A stretch of DNA of 64,000 bases from an uncultured Lachnospiraceae bacterium (GCA_910577115.1 CAJTMC010000014.1:27144-91143); one strand, 5' to 3'; positions 24,646 to 34,335 are shown, counted from the first letter of the stretch. Numbers and translations: made by a program. The notes: a model not told the origin generated them from the letters alone.

Positions 24646-27237
24646 TTATTTTTCATTTTCTTTATTGCCTTCCTGCTGTTCGTCACGCTGCCTTAATAAT
24701 TCTTCTGCACTCTCCTGAAGCTTAAAGTTAAGCCGCACCTTAAACAAATCGCCGTCCACCGTAATCTCCATACCGCCGCCCATCAAATCCATAAGGCTTT
24801 TTGCAATGGATAAGCCAAGTCCATGTCCTTCCGTATTTCTCGAGCTGTCACCCCGGATAAAACGCTCCATAAGCTCGTCGCCGTTAATATTTAACTCGTA
24901 CTTCGAAATGTTTCTAAAGGTTATCGTGACTATATCATATTCTTTCTCAAGGTTTACATAAACTCTCGAAGACGGCTGCGCATACTTGCAGATATTACTC
25001 ATTAGATTATCCACCACACGCCACAAATGCCTTCCGTCCGCCGAAATATAAACCGCTTCTTCCGGCTTTTTCACGATTAACTGCAACCCCGAAAGCGACA
25101 GCTTCTCCTCAAACTCACCGACTGTCTGAGTCAAAAACACACCTGCCTCAAGGAGTTCATTTCCGACCTCAAGGTTTCCCGTCGACGCCTTCGATGCTTC
25201 AACCAAATCCTCAATCAGCTTTTTCAGCTTTGAGGACTGCCGCTCCAGCACGTCAAGGTACTCCTCTGCCTTCTCATTATGAAGCTCCTCTTTTTCCAAC
25301 AAGTCAACATAGTTAATAATGGATGTCAAGGGTGTTTTAATATCATGTGAAACATTAGTAATCAACTCCGTCTTAAAGCGTTCACTCTTCATCCGCTCAT
25401 CGACTGCCTTTGATAACCCTTCCCCTATTTTATTCAGGTTGTCACCATGCCTCTTACAGGGGGAAAACATTTTCTCCGTACGAACCTTATACCCCAGATT
25501 TCCGTCAGCCATCTTCCCTGCCGCCTTCTGAAGCTCGTTAATCTGAAGGACTGCATAGTAGGCTGCTACAGTCAAAAGAATGGTCTCTATCAGCCATAGG
25601 AACACAGCCCCGCCCTCCACATTATATGCCTCCAGCACAAACAGCTCAATTACCGTCTTGACAATGATAAACAAACTCAGCTTCCACAGCAATGTGATAT
25701 TGTCAAACAGTTTCTTTACAGCCTTCCAACAGAACCTGCACACTTGATAGCAGATCGTGTTTCTCCACCACTTTCCATATTTCAGCCGCACACACAGGCT
25801 AAGCACATACCACAGCGCAATCATGCACAGTCCGGCTGCCGCACTGACTGCAAGCGGTATCAATGTTTCTATATTATTCCTGATTTGACTGCTTCCCATA
25901 AGCATATAGATGATACTAAGTGGTATCATTTCCACAAAGAAAGCCGCTGCCGATACCACCTCCAGCGGAAGCCTGTCAAACCACGTCAACACAATCCCCT
26001 CTCGGTTTTTCCGGTATCCGCATGCATAGACAAGGAAAACCAGTGACACAAGTGTCATAATTGCAAATACAACCGTCACAACACTTGCATTTTTCCCATA
26101 GATATAAAACAGCTCCGTCGCTTTTGCATTCATATAATACCTGCTGTTTGAAACCACTGGCGCGTTGATATCCGGTATCAGCGATGCAACCCAGTAAGAA
26201 TCAACCGCAACCTCCTTCGCAACATGAAGCGTATAATTGTCATCAAGGTAATACTCCTGTCTGGCATCCAAATCAGCAAACGATGATTTCACAATATTTT
26301 TGGAATTGATAATCGTAAGCTCTTCTCCGTCAATTTCCCGAACATTATCAAGAACTAACGTTCCCCACTGTCTGTATCCAAATATCGTCTTATTTAATGT
26401 GGCAAAATCAACAACATACTCCTTGGTTTCATCCCCTTTTAAAAACCGGTCAATGCTATCCTCTGTAACCGCTGCACTCCATTCCTGTGTATCGTCGGTC
26501 TCGGCTCCTTCAAACACGATATCATATGCGTCATATTCATTATTATAATAGTTCAGTCTGTACTTTCCCAATGTATCGTCATAAATGTAACTGTATTCGT
26601 TCACGATCCCGAAATCATTGTCATAATACATCGTCACTTCCCGTACGGGATAATATTTCTCCTCGGAGCGGTAATAAAAAATACCCTTTTCCGTATCAAA
26701 GCACACCGCATCTGCATATTGACTTTCCCAGACAATATTGTCCTGCTCCTCCAAATTTGACGTAATGCTTTGCAGGTCTGACAAACTCTCCCAGTCACTG
26801 ACATATCCGTATGCCCGTCCTTCCTGCCCACCGTTTGACAGCTGCCGAATTTGATACAAAAATATCTTATCCCTGTCCAAATTTTTCAGTTCCTCGTCTG
26901 TCATGTTGGTGTCAATGTAAAGTGTTTCGTCCTGAAAGTTTACCTTCTCCAAATCCTGCGTCTGAAAAATTCCATACCGGAACCCTTCCTCTGTAACAGT
27001 TTTCTTTCCCCAATGATTTTTCATATTTTGAAACACATCTGCCGAATATGTTGAATTAACATTCCGATATGTGTCTGCAAGCATTTCCTCGTATGTCATA
27101 TTATAATACCCTGTGCTAACGCCGGCAAGTGTCAAAAATCCAAATACCGCCGTACCAAGCGCACTGCCGATGCATAAAACCCATGCAATCAGCTTCGCAA
27201 TGACCGAACCCCTGATTTTATTCATCTTTATAACCAT
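24646..27237 (-). CDS. Membrane sensor histidine kinase
   Basis: An 863-residue kinase. One membrane segment near residue 20 is followed by a large extracellular region (about 40-375), then five or so further membrane segments (about 380-580). The kinase core begins FKTELITNVSHDIKTPLTSI (phospho-accepting His about 640) and ends with the ATPase G boxes (RFIRGDSSRNTEGHGLGLS). Its cognate regulator is the gene directly upstream. The ATG at 27237 sits only one base from GGAG; a second ATG at 27225 is possible. The signal sensed is unknown; the core resembles VanS-like and other wall-stress kinases. Confidence 0.9.
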   Translation of the reverse strand: MVIKMNKIRGSVIAKLIAWVLCIGSALGTAVFGFLTLAGVSTGYYNMTYEEMLADTYRNVNSTYSADVFQNMKNHWGKKTVTEEGFRYGIFQTQDLEKVNFQDETLYIDTNMTDEELKNLDRDKIFLYQIRQLSNGGQEGRAYGYVSDWESLSDLQSITSNLEEQDNIVWESQYADAVCFDTEKGIFYYRSEEKYYPVREVTMYYDNDFGIVNEYSYIYDDTLGKYRLNYYNNEYDAYDIVFEGAETDDTQEWSAAVTEDSIDRFLKGDETKEYVVDFATLNKTIFGYRQWGTLVLDNVREIDGEELTIINSKNIVKSSFADLDARQEYYLDDNYTLHVAKEVAVDSYWVASLIPDINAPVVSNSRYYMNAKATELFYIYGKNASVVTVVFAIMTLVSLVFLVYACGYRKNREGIVLTWFDRLPLEVVSAAAFFVEMIPLSIIYMLMGSSQIRNNIETLIPLAVSAAAGLCMIALWYVLSLCVRLKYGKWWRNTICYQVCRFCWKAVKKLFDNITLLWKLSLFIIVKTVIELFVLEAYNVEGGAVFLWLIETILLTVAAYYAVLQINELQKAAGKMADGNLGYKVRTEKMFSPCKRHGDNLNKIGEGLSKAVDERMKSERFKTELITNVSHDIKTPLTSIINYVDLLEKEELHNEKAEEYLDVLERQSSKLKKLIEDLVEASKASTGNLEVGNELLEAGVFLTQTVGEFEEKLSLSGLQLIVKKPEEAVYISADGRHLWRVVDNLMSNICKYAQPSSRVYVNLEKEYDIVTITFRNISKYELNINGDELMERFIRGDSSRNTEGHGLGLSIAKSLMDLMGGGMEITVDGDLFKVRLNFKLQESAEELLRQRDEQQEGNKENEK

Positions 27238-27249
27238 GCTCCTTTCATA

Positions 27250-27282
27250 GTCTGTGAGTTTGTGCTTTCAGGCATAAACTCG
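27250..27282 (-). repeat. Palindromic leader repeat, copy 2
   Basis: Plus-strand GTCTGTGAGTTTGTGC-TTTCAG-GCATAAACTC: 9 of 10 arm bases pair. It ends next to the AAAGGAGC ribosome site of the kinase gene, and the adjoining sequence TAACCATGCTCCTTTCA is shared with copy 6. Confidence 0.7.
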
Positions 27283-27313
27283 TTGGTTGAAAATTTAATT
27301 TCCAAACCGCAAT

Positions 27314-28003
27314 TTATTTGTTCATTTTATAGCCGCGTCCCCACACTGCCTTCAAGTATCTTGGCTCTGCCGGATTGTATTCCAGTTTTTCCCGCAGATG
27401 CCGGATATGTACTGCCACCGTATTCTCCGTACCGTACGGATTGTCATGCCATACGGCGGCATAAATCTGCGAAGGGGAATACACCCGTCCCACATTTTCC
27501 ATTAAAAGCTTCAAAATATCATATTCCGTTGGCGTCAGCGCCACAAGCTCCCCGTCCAAAGTAACCTCTTTCGTACTGTCGTCAAGCTCAATACCGCCGA
27601 TCACAAGTTTTTCGCTTGCACTCTGGGCAGCGCCGCCAAGCTGCATATATCTCCTAAGCTGCGACTTCACCCGCGCCTGCAGCTCCACCGGATTAAACGG
27701 TTTCGTCACGTAATCATCCGCACCGATATTTAAGCCCAGCACCTTGTCTGTATCTTCGCTTTTTGCCGTCAGCATAATCACAGGTACATTGCTTTTCTCC
27801 CGCAGCTTTACCATCGCCGTTATTCCGTCCATCACAGGCATCATCACGTCCATGAGTACCAAATGAATGTCCTTTTTTTCGATCAGTGCAAGCGCCTCCT
27901 CACCGTTATACGCCTCATATACTTTGTATCCCTCACTTGTCAGATAAATTCTTAGTGCCGATACAATATCCCGTTCATCATCACATACCAGTATGTTGTA
28001 CAT
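27314..28003 (-). CDS. OmpR-family response regulator
   Basis: A 229-residue regulator. The receiver domain (1-120) has the acidic pair DDE at 9-11, the phospho-acceptor in LVLMDVMMP (about Asp 53) and Lys in VTKPF (about 103). The C-terminal winged helix (about 130-228) contains LTPTEYDILKLLMEN and VHIRHLREKLE. AAGGAG precedes the ATG. It is paired with the kinase at 24646, 76 bp downstream. Confidence 0.94.
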   Translation of the reverse strand: MYNILVCDDERDIVSALRIYLTSEGYKVYEAYNGEEALALIEKKDIHLVLMDVMMPVMDGITAMVKLREKSNVPVIMLTAKSEDTDKVLGLNIGADDYVTKPFNPVELQARVKSQLRRYMQLGGAAQSASEKLVIGGIELDDSTKEVTLDGELVALTPTEYDILKLLMENVGRVYSPSQIYAAVWHDNPYGTENTVAVHIRHLREKLEYNPAEPRYLKAVWGRGYKMNK

Positions 28004-28030
28004 TTTAATACCCCTGCTCCTTTTCGAAAT

Positions 28031-28052
28031 CTGCGAATTTGTGAAAATTCGC
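28031..28052 (-). repeat. Palindromic leader repeat, copy 3
   Basis: CTGCGAATTT-GTG-AAAATTCGC: perfect GCGAATTT/AAATTCGC arms around a GTGA loop, 27 bp before the regulator ATG and adjoining its AAGGAG site. Confidence 0.65.
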
Positions 28053-28084
28053 TGTTTCGTTTTGTTTTTTGTAATTACTTTGTT

Positions 28085-28113
28085 AGTATATAATATTTTG
28101 TTTTAAGTTCCAA
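28085..28113 (-). promoter_or_regulatory. Promoter of the regulator-kinase operon
   Basis: Minus-strand TTGGAA (28113-28108), 17-bp spacer, TATACT (28090-28085). An imperfect inverted repeat GTTAAGAAAATCTTAAAC just upstream could be a self-regulatory binding site. Confidence 0.6.
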
Positions 28114-28161
28114 CTGGGGAAATGTTTAAGATTTTCTTAACAATTGCAGCATCTCCTTTTT

Positions 28162-28196
28162 CACAAAAAAACCACCAGAACATCCCAGTGGTTTTA
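28162..28196 (-). terminator. Terminator of the polysaccharide operon
   Basis: AAAACCACT...GGTGGTTTT hairpin followed by TTTTTTTG on the minus strand, 26 bp after the sugar transferase stop. Confidence 0.85.
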
Positions 28197-28222
28197 TTTT
28201 CTATCATATTTCATTTTCATCA

Positions 28223-29560
28223 TTAGAATCCTTCGGTACTCTCCGGTAAAAACATTACCTTAACTGTAAGTAAAATCAACTGCAAATCCAACAAAAGCGA
28301 CTGCTTTTCAATATACATCAAATCCATTTTCAGCTTGTCCTCTGCGCTTGTATTATACTTTCCATATATCTGCGCATATCCCGTAAGTCCGCCTCTTACT
28401 CTGAGCCTGTATGCAAATTCCGGAAGTTTTTCTGTATATTTTTTTACATGTTCAATTCTTTCAGGTCTCGGACCTACAATTGACATATCGCCCTTTAATA
28501 TGTTGAGCAGCTGCGGCGTCTCATCAATGCGCGTTGCCCTGATGACCCTTCCTGTCTTGGTAATGCGGCTGTCTCTCGTGGCAGCAGGTTTATATCCCTG
28601 CTTTTCTGCATCTACTACCATACTTCGGAATTTCAGGATGTCGAATTCCTTTCCATCCATCGTAACACGCTTTTGTCTGTAAAATACCGGTCCTCTGTCC
28701 TCCAGCTTAATACATATCGCAGACAAAATCATAAATGGTGCAAATATAATCAGCATTACCAACGAAATACTCACATCTAAAAAACGCTTGCTTTTGTATT
28801 CCCTCCGCCCTAAACTCGATGCAAGAAGCGGTGTGTCAATCATATACCGATACTCATAATTTGTAAGCAGTATATCCTCAAGTTTCGGCGTAATATACAC
28901 GCTCTTTCCCTCTCTTGCACATACCGCCAGTATTTCAGACCTAAGCTTTTGCGAAACATGACAAAGAATAACCGTATCGCAGTCTGCAATTTTATCCGTC
29001 AATTCACTGCTTTTTTGTGTGTCCGGATAAGCATTTTGTATTGAAAATAAATTTGCATGTTTTATTTTGAGCTTATGAATAAACTCCTCCACAGAAGTTT
29101 CTATATTATCCTCCTTCTGCTGTTTCTTCTTCGCACCATATATAATAATCGTCTTCTGTGCAGGAACATTCTTCGCATAATATGATTTGTTTGCTATTAA
29201 AAGAATGTATGTTCCTATAAGCTGAACAGCTGCCGCTATCAGTCCCGGAATCAGATTCGCAAACTGCATATGCATCAGATAACACATCAGATATAATATA
29301 AAATCCGACATTCCAATCGCCAAAAACTGCGATAGCATCAACTCGCTAATCCTGCTTGTGTGTATTCCAAAGGCATGGTACAATTTTCCAAAAGCATAGT
29401 AAATCAGCATATATAGGATAACAGATATAATGAGCCCCTGATTCCAAAAGCCATAGAACATCTGTTCATTATAATACAATGCCCATACATAACAGAATAT
29501 GATAACATTCCAAAACGGAATTAATGCTTTCATAAACCTAATAAATAAACTTTTTTCCAT
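28223..29560 (-). CDS. Polyprenyl-phosphate sugar-1-phosphate transferase
   Basis: A 445-residue priming glycosyltransferase for exopolysaccharide. Four or five N-terminal membrane segments (about 10-125) precede a nucleotide-binding-like region, then the catalytic WbaP/EpsE-type domain: KRFLDVSISLVMLI, FYRQKRVTMDGKEFDILKFR, RATRIDETPQLLNILKGDMS, IVGPRPER and VRGGLTGYAQIYGKY. It links the first sugar phosphate to undecaprenyl phosphate. Last gene of a five-gene locus, immediately after the Wzz-like gene. Confidence 0.93.
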   Translation of the reverse strand: MEKSLFIRFMKALIPFWNVIIFCYVWALYYNEQMFYGFWNQGLIISVILYMLIYYAFGKLYHAFGIHTSRISELMLSQFLAIGMSDFILYLMCYLMHMQFANLIPGLIAAAVQLIGTYILLIANKSYYAKNVPAQKTIIIYGAKKKQQKEDNIETSVEEFIHKLKIKHANLFSIQNAYPDTQKSSELTDKIADCDTVILCHVSQKLRSEILAVCAREGKSVYITPKLEDILLTNYEYRYMIDTPLLASSLGRREYKSKRFLDVSISLVMLIIFAPFMILSAICIKLEDRGPVFYRQKRVTMDGKEFDILKFRSMVVDAEKQGYKPAATRDSRITKTGRVIRATRIDETPQLLNILKGDMSIVGPRPERIEHVKKYTEKLPEFAYRLRVRGGLTGYAQIYGKYNTSAEDKLKMDLMYIEKQSLLLDLQLILLTVKVMFLPESTEGF

Positions 29561-29563
29561 ATA

Positions 29564-31018
29564 TTATTGCTTGTTCTTCCTAATCTGCCTAAGCTCGCAG
29601 AAAAGTCCATCCATACACCAAACAACAACCACAACAAATATCATTGCTGCAACAGCAATAACAATCTTCTTTGCAATCGCCATAAGTCCCCCCGCCGCAC
29701 TATACTGTGCAGGAACACCTATTTTATAAGCATTAGAGAAGAGTGTTGTTGTATAATATTCCTCTGTTGTTTCTTCCGTCAAATCTGCCCAATCTGCAAT
29801 TGTTTGTGCTATGGAATCCATCGTTTGATCCGCATAATCAAATTCGCTTTGTTCGTTTTTAATAGTTGAACTATTAATAGCATTCAAAAGTACATACGTC
29901 TCATTCAAATCCGTATTAAGCTCTGCAATCCGGTTTGATATATTCAGTTTTTGCTGTAACAGCTCATCATAGTACTCATTTGTCTGTTCAATCTGCTGTG
30001 TTGTCTCCTGAGAACTTACAATAACAACAGGATCTTTTTGGTATCTGTCAATAACCGACTGTACATTATTAAGCTGTACCTGACATTCCGCAATCTCCAT
30101 ATTGTATTTTTTTATCTTATATTCATAGTATTCCTTCTGCCTGTTCTTATCTTTTGTCAAAGTATGGCTTTCAATATAAGAACTCAGTTTTGCCAGATCC
30201 ACCCCATTTACCGTCTCAAGAGCTGTTGAAATATCCCCGAAAGAAAGTCCGGTATCAGCAGAACGAAACTCCGGCGCCTGTTCCCTGCGCTCGCTTACAT
30301 AATCCATCATAATTTCAATCTGTGTTCTCAACATGTCAAGCGCTTCTGCATAATCATACCCTTTATAATCTATCAAATTACTCGTAACGGTAAGAACCTC
30401 TGTATTGGCATACGTATCAAGGAAATAGGTCCTGTAACTTTCCAAAATTGCATTCAAAACCTGCGTTGACTGAGTTCCGGACATCCCCAGCTCATTATAA
30501 AAATATACAATATACTGAGAAGGGAAATATGACACGTCTAATATCTTTTCATAATTTGAAACATCTTCAAGCGCCATCTCTTTTATAACGGTGATACGCT
30601 CCACTGCATCTTCCGGAAGCACGCCTTCTATTGCAATATTCTCCCTAACCTCCTCTGCACTATACTCTGTAATGTTGAGAGAATTCAGCGCATCTTCAAT
30701 TACCGCAGGAGATTTAATTTTATTAATATCAAATGCAGCCCCATTCGGATCTAAACCTTCCTCTATTCCTTCATACTGAAAACTGATAACCGCACGCGCA
30801 TAAGAGCTCTGTCCAACAATATAATCCACGCCTACCATTACCAATCCCAGAAGCACGCCTGCACAAAGTGCAACCAATAAAATATATTTGTACAGTTTTT
30901 TCTTTTTTCTCATATGGCCTGCAATATTAAAAAGATCAATCTGTGCCTCATCATCATTATTATCCATGTGTAGATATATTTTTGTATCATTCTGTTTGTT
31001 TTTGTCATCTATATGCAT
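29564..31018 (-). CDS. Wzz-like chain-length determinant protein
   Basis: A 484-residue protein with two membrane segments, one near residues 43-68 (YILLVALCAGVLLGLVMVGV) and one near 445-470 (GGLMAIAKKIVIAVAAMIFV), flanking a long extracellular coiled-coil region (about 230-400). This is the layout of polysaccharide co-polymerases (Wzz/CapA-type). No attached tyrosine kinase domain or neighbour kinase is visible, so length control may work without BY-kinase phosphorylation. GGAG precedes the ATG. Confidence 0.78.
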   Translation of the reverse strand: MHIDDKNKQNDTKIYLHMDNNDDEAQIDLFNIAGHMRKKKKLYKYILLVALCAGVLLGLVMVGVDYIVGQSSYARAVISFQYEGIEEGLDPNGAAFDINKIKSPAVIEDALNSLNITEYSAEEVRENIAIEGVLPEDAVERITVIKEMALEDVSNYEKILDVSYFPSQYIVYFYNELGMSGTQSTQVLNAILESYRTYFLDTYANTEVLTVTSNLIDYKGYDYAEALDMLRTQIEIMMDYVSERREQAPEFRSADTGLSFGDISTALETVNGVDLAKLSSYIESHTLTKDKNRQKEYYEYKIKKYNMEIAECQVQLNNVQSVIDRYQKDPVVIVSSQETTQQIEQTNEYYDELLQQKLNISNRIAELNTDLNETYVLLNAINSSTIKNEQSEFDYADQTMDSIAQTIADWADLTEETTEEYYTTTLFSNAYKIGVPAQYSAAGGLMAIAKKIVIAVAAMIFVVVVVWCMDGLFCELRQIRKNKQ

Positions 31019-31036
31019 TCTTTTTCTCCAATCTGT

Positions 31037-32050
31037 CTATTTTCTAAGCAGCTTTAATATTTTCTTTACAAAGATAACGATTGCTGCTACACATAACGCT
31101 CCTCCTAATACAAGAATAATGATCATCCAATCAATTCCTCTGCGTCTATGCTTCTTTTGTCTGGTTGGATTCTCATCCACAACAAACCCCGCATGATTCG
31201 AAGTTGATTTTTCTGTTTCAGACTGTATCTCCTCTTGTTTCGAGTCATTTTCCTGTATTGTCTGTTCTCTTGTATTTTCACTTTCCTCATCAGAAAACTG
31301 CGCTTCCTCATTTGGCTGCGACTCCTGCTGCATAATCATTACGGCACCATCTGTTACATATCCTGCCATATCCTCATATTGCACCCGATACCAAATCTCA
31401 CCCGCATCATTTGTATATCTCTCATAATAGGAAAGCGTTGTATTTAAATCAATTCTGCTCAAAATTTCCGAGTCTGTAGACGGCATTTTTCGAAGGTTTA
31501 CGGATTCCAGTACTACAAGCTCACCAATAGACCCTCCATCCACGTTTCCTTCGCCTTCCAAAGAACTTGCTTCTTCGCTGTTTGAATCCGAATTTTCATT
31601 GTTATCCGCATTCCCAGTATCCTCCACATCCCCGGCATTGTCATCGTCTGCATTTCCATCGTCTGCATTTCCATCGCCTTCTGCACCTTCATCCGGAGTC
31701 GGTACTTGTGGCTGAGCCTGTTGCTGCATTTGCTGTGCCTGCTCAAGTACTCTGTCGAGTTCACTGGCCTTAACATATCCGTCAACTCCAAAATCGGTCC
31801 TCACCTGATACCATACAGTACCATTTGCATCATTTTCGGCACCAAGCACCTCAAACATACTTCCCACAATTAAATTGGCCGCAACATCACTGTCATCCGA
31901 CATTGCAGTATAAACCTTGGCAGAAGCCGGAGAAAATATATCATCTTCCGTTGCCTGTACTTTAAAAGATAATACACAGGAAAAAATCAATGCCGCACAA
32001 CATATGTATTTTATTCTCCTTTTCAAATTTATTAAATTATATGTTACCAT
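31037..32050 (-). CDS. SH3-domain membrane-anchored surface protein
   Basis: About 337 residues. An N-terminal signal (YICCAALIFSCVLSFKVQA), a first bacterial SH3 domain (about 40-85, SASAKVYTAMSDDSDVAANL), an acidic repeat linker (DGNADD units), a second SH3 domain (about 180-235, VNLRKMPSTDSEILSRIDL), another acidic linker and a C-terminal membrane segment with a basic end. SH3b domains often bind wall peptides or glycans. ATG 32050 follows GAGG; a GTG at 32056 is an alternative. Position in the polysaccharide locus suggests a role at the cell surface. Confidence 0.8.
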   Translation of the reverse strand: MVTYNLINLKRRIKYICCAALIFSCVLSFKVQATEDDIFSPASAKVYTAMSDDSDVAANLIVGSMFEVLGAENDANGTVWYQVRTDFGVDGYVKASELDRVLEQAQQMQQQAQPQVPTPDEGAEGDGNADDGNADDDNAGDVEDTGNADNNENSDSNSEEASSLEGEGNVDGGSIGELVVLESVNLRKMPSTDSEILSRIDLNTTLSYYERYTNDAGEIWYRVQYEDMAGYVTDGAVMIMQQESQPNEEAQFSDEESENTREQTIQENDSKQEEIQSETEKSTSNHAGFVVDENPTRQKKHRRRGIDWMIIILVLGGALCVAAIVIFVKKILKLLRK

Positions 32051-32068
32051 ACTCACCTCATCATGCTT

Positions 32069-32127
32069 TAATTAATAGGAAAAACCACACTTTCTTTTCT
32101 GCTTATGAAGTCTTTCCTATTAATTAA
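32069..32127 (-). repeat. Inverted repeat in leader of the SH3 gene
   Basis: TTAATTAATAGGAAA (32069-32083) and TTTCCTATTAATTAA (32113-32127): perfect 15-bp arms with a 29-base loop. It lies between the Ser-rich protein's terminator and the SH3 gene. A bound protein or an RNA hairpin could act here. Confidence 0.7.
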
Positions 32128-32138
32128 GTATTTGTGTC

Positions 32139-32190
32139 AAAAAAGGAAAATAGGAATTTTATATAAAATTATATAAAATTCCCTATTTTC
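32139..32190 (-). terminator. Strong terminator after the Ser-rich secreted protein
   Basis: An 18-bp near-perfect stem GAAAATAGG(G)AATTTTATAT/ATATAAAATTCC, followed by CCTTTTTTG on the minus strand. It should separate the Ser-rich gene from the downstream SH3-Wzz-transferase genes or allow partial read-through. Confidence 0.8.
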
Positions 32191-32208
32191 TTTTCTACAA
32201 CACATAGA

Positions 32209-32910
32209 TTATGCAAATACTAATACTGTGATTGTAGCAGGTATTCCCTTGAATGCGCCAAGTACTGCGCCTGTTACGGGATCAACAACACCCTCAACAT
32301 ATTCAACTGTACCGTCGGCATTTACGCTCATAAGCATTACTAATGCGCCGCTTGTTACGTTAGGAATAACACCTGCAGAAGCAATGTTATTGCCAAGTGC
32401 GTCTGCTGCAACTGCTGCTGTCTTTACTGTACCACAGTTGTTTACTACCATTGCAGCGCCCTTCATTGTTGCAAGAGCCTCAACTGTCTTTGCAAAGAAC
32501 TCTGTCGGAGCTGTTGTCATAAGCGCCTGTACTGTAGCGACTGCCTGCGGTGCTGAAACTGCAGATGCTGCTACTGTAGCCTGAGTTGCGCTGATAACAG
32601 CACCTAAATTTGTTGCTGATACTGTACCGTCTGCATTTACTACTGCAACGCTTACAGTACTTGGCGCAACGCGTCCTCCCGGTACTGCGTTTGCTACTGT
32701 TGTCTCCTGATTCTTGTTTGTTGTTGTGCTGCTTGAAGCTGTACTTGAGCTTGAGCTTGATGAATCATCATCGTCAGAGCTTGATGATGAGCTGTGGCTG
32801 CCACCGCCACTTGGCTTCTTGCTATTGTTAGTACCTGCTGCCAATGCAGTAAATGACATAGACAATGTAAGTACTACAACTAAGCCCATTGCTATCAGTT
32901 TCTTTTTCAT
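32209..32910 (-). CDS. Secreted Ser/Asp-rich surface protein
   Basis: A 233-residue protein: a clear signal peptide (KKKLIAMGLVVVLTLSMSF then TALAA), a low-complexity linker rich in Ser, Asp and Thr (about 28-70), and an Ala/Val-rich domain ending in ITVLVFA. There is no sortase motif or membrane anchor. Codons are strongly biased (ACT, GCT, GTA), unlike its neighbours, and the ribosome site is very strong (GGAGGAGG), so it is probably made in large amounts. It lies between the LCP gene and the SH3 gene in a polysaccharide locus; it might be a matrix or surface-layer component. No family recognised. Confidence 0.8.
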   Translation of the reverse strand: MKKKLIAMGLVVVLTLSMSFTALAAGTNNSKKPSGGGSHSSSSSSDDDDSSSSSSSTASSSTTTNKNQETTVANAVPGGRVAPSTVSVAVVNADGTVSATNLGAVISATQATVAASAVSAPQAVATVQALMTTAPTEFFAKTVEALATMKGAAMVVNNCGTVKTAAVAADALGNNIASAGVIPNVTSGALVMLMSVNADGTVEYVEGVVDPVTGAVLGAFKGIPATITVLVFA

Positions 32911-32971
32911 GTCAGCCTCCTCCTTCTTTCTTTTAATTTTTTTATATATAAATTTCTTTATATATCATAAT

Positions 32972-34114
32972 TTATCGGTCAGATATCCTGACTTCCTTAT
33001 AAAATACATCTATCATTATTTTTTTCAACTCATCCTCATTGAGATAGTAATCATTATAATAATTATCTTCGTCAATATAATCTGCCCTATCCTCTCCGGT
33101 AATCTGGTAAAAGGATCGCTCAGAAAGTGTACAGTCCAAAGCTTTTGTAGCAATATAGACCGCTTCATCCACAGTTATATCCGTATTCATATATGGTTTT
33201 ATTGCTTCGTATGCATCTTTTACAAATGCCGGATTTGATTTAATCTCTTGAATTGCACGATTGGCTGCTACTTTCATAAATGCCTTTTGTCTTGTCAATC
33301 TGACTGTAGGGCTTCCAAGTGTATGCATATCCCGATAACGCAGATAATTAACCACATTGTCTCCAGTCAACATCTGCACGCTTCCTTGTGTATAGCTGCT
33401 CTTATATGCTGTCATATCATCAGGAACAACTACCTCTATTCCACCCAAACGATCTGTAATCACTGATACTGCATCAAAACTAACAGCACATGCTCCATGT
33501 ATCGGCAATCCGCCAAAAAGGGTTGACACGCTTTCCGTCATTTTTTCTAATCCTAATCTTCCTCCACCTGCATATGCATATTGGAGACATATCTGATCAC
33601 GAATCGTTTCTATGCATTCTTTATCGCTATTAAACACTTCTACATCTACTAAAGAATTTCTTGGAATTCCAATAACACTTAATGCCTTATCTTCTTGATT
33701 TAATGATACCAAAAAGATTGTATCTGCCTGACCCGCACTCCAATCTGAAAGCTCTGTCTCACTTGAAAGGCTTCCACTATGATCTATTCCAAGTAGTAAG
33801 AAGCTAAGCGTGTCCTCACGATACTCATATACTTTCCCGTCATATGTAATCCAATCATCCTGCCATGCCACACTTTGATTATATCCCAGGCTTTCTCTTA
33901 TCTTTTCTACTTCCTCTTCGTCTACCTCCAAACGTGGAGCCGCCGAGCTTGCCGATGCTTTCAAAGACATCTCACCTGACTTATAAATTACAATTCCCAC
34001 AAGTCCCAGTGTAAGCAACAAAACAAAAAGGGTTGACAGTATGCCCATGGCAATTCTTGCAAGCCAGCTCTTCTTCTTTCTTTTCTTTCCGGTCCTTCCG
34101 GTTTTTCTCTTCAC
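32972..34114 (-). CDS. LytR-CpsA-Psr (LCP) family glycopolymer ligase
   Basis: A 380-residue LCP protein: a basic N-terminus, one membrane segment (about 18-42), then the LCP domain with LLLGIDHSGS, SVIGIPRNSLVDV, YAYAGGGRLGLEKMTESVS, GGIEVVVPDDM and VVNYLRYRDMHTLGSPTVRL. LCP enzymes transfer undecaprenyl-linked glycopolymers to peptidoglycan. It opens the polysaccharide locus, which fits anchoring of the polymer made by the downstream genes. A consensus promoter lies 52 bp upstream. Confidence 0.93.
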   Translation of the reverse strand: MKRKTGRTGKKRKKKSWLARIAMGILSTLFVLLLTLGLVGIVIYKSGEMSLKASASSAAPRLEVDEEEVEKIRESLGYNQSVAWQDDWITYDGKVYEYREDTLSFLLLGIDHSGSLSSETELSDWSAGQADTIFLVSLNQEDKALSVIGIPRNSLVDVEVFNSDKECIETIRDQICLQYAYAGGGRLGLEKMTESVSTLFGGLPIHGACAVSFDAVSVITDRLGGIEVVVPDDMTAYKSSYTQGSVQMLTGDNVVNYLRYRDMHTLGSPTVRLTRQKAFMKVAANRAIQEIKSNPAFVKDAYEAIKPYMNTDITVDEAVYIATKALDCTLSERSFYQITGEDRADYIDEDNYYNDYYLNEDELKKIMIDVFYKEVRISDR

Positions 34115-34165
34115 TTAAATCGTCTCCCTGTTCCAAATACAAGCGTTTTATCCTTACTGAGCTTT

Positions 34166-34194
34166 AGTATAAGACAAGGTTTAAGGCATGTCAA
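34166..34194 (-). promoter_or_regulatory. Promoter of the polysaccharide locus
   Basis: Minus-strand TTGACA (34194-34189), 17-bp spacer, TATACT (34171-34166). Confidence 0.85.
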
Positions 34195-34335
34195 GTTATT
34201 TTTTCATTTTACATTTTTTTACATTTGCAAACCTATAATTCGAAATTTGTGCATGTCCAGTGTTTATGTGGATTTGAGAACCATAAAAAAACTTTTTTTA
34301 TTTCAATTCAATTTTCAAGAAATTATATGCTCAAA

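Noticed and set aside
31630..31680. Short direct repeats that look like a CRISPR or VNTR
   Set aside because: They are in frame and encode DGNADD repeats in the acidic linker of the SH3 protein; there are no spacers.
34230..34262. Weak similarity to the leader repeat (GCAAAC...AAATTTGTGC)
   Set aside because: Arms do not pair well and it does not adjoin a ribosome site; left out of the family.
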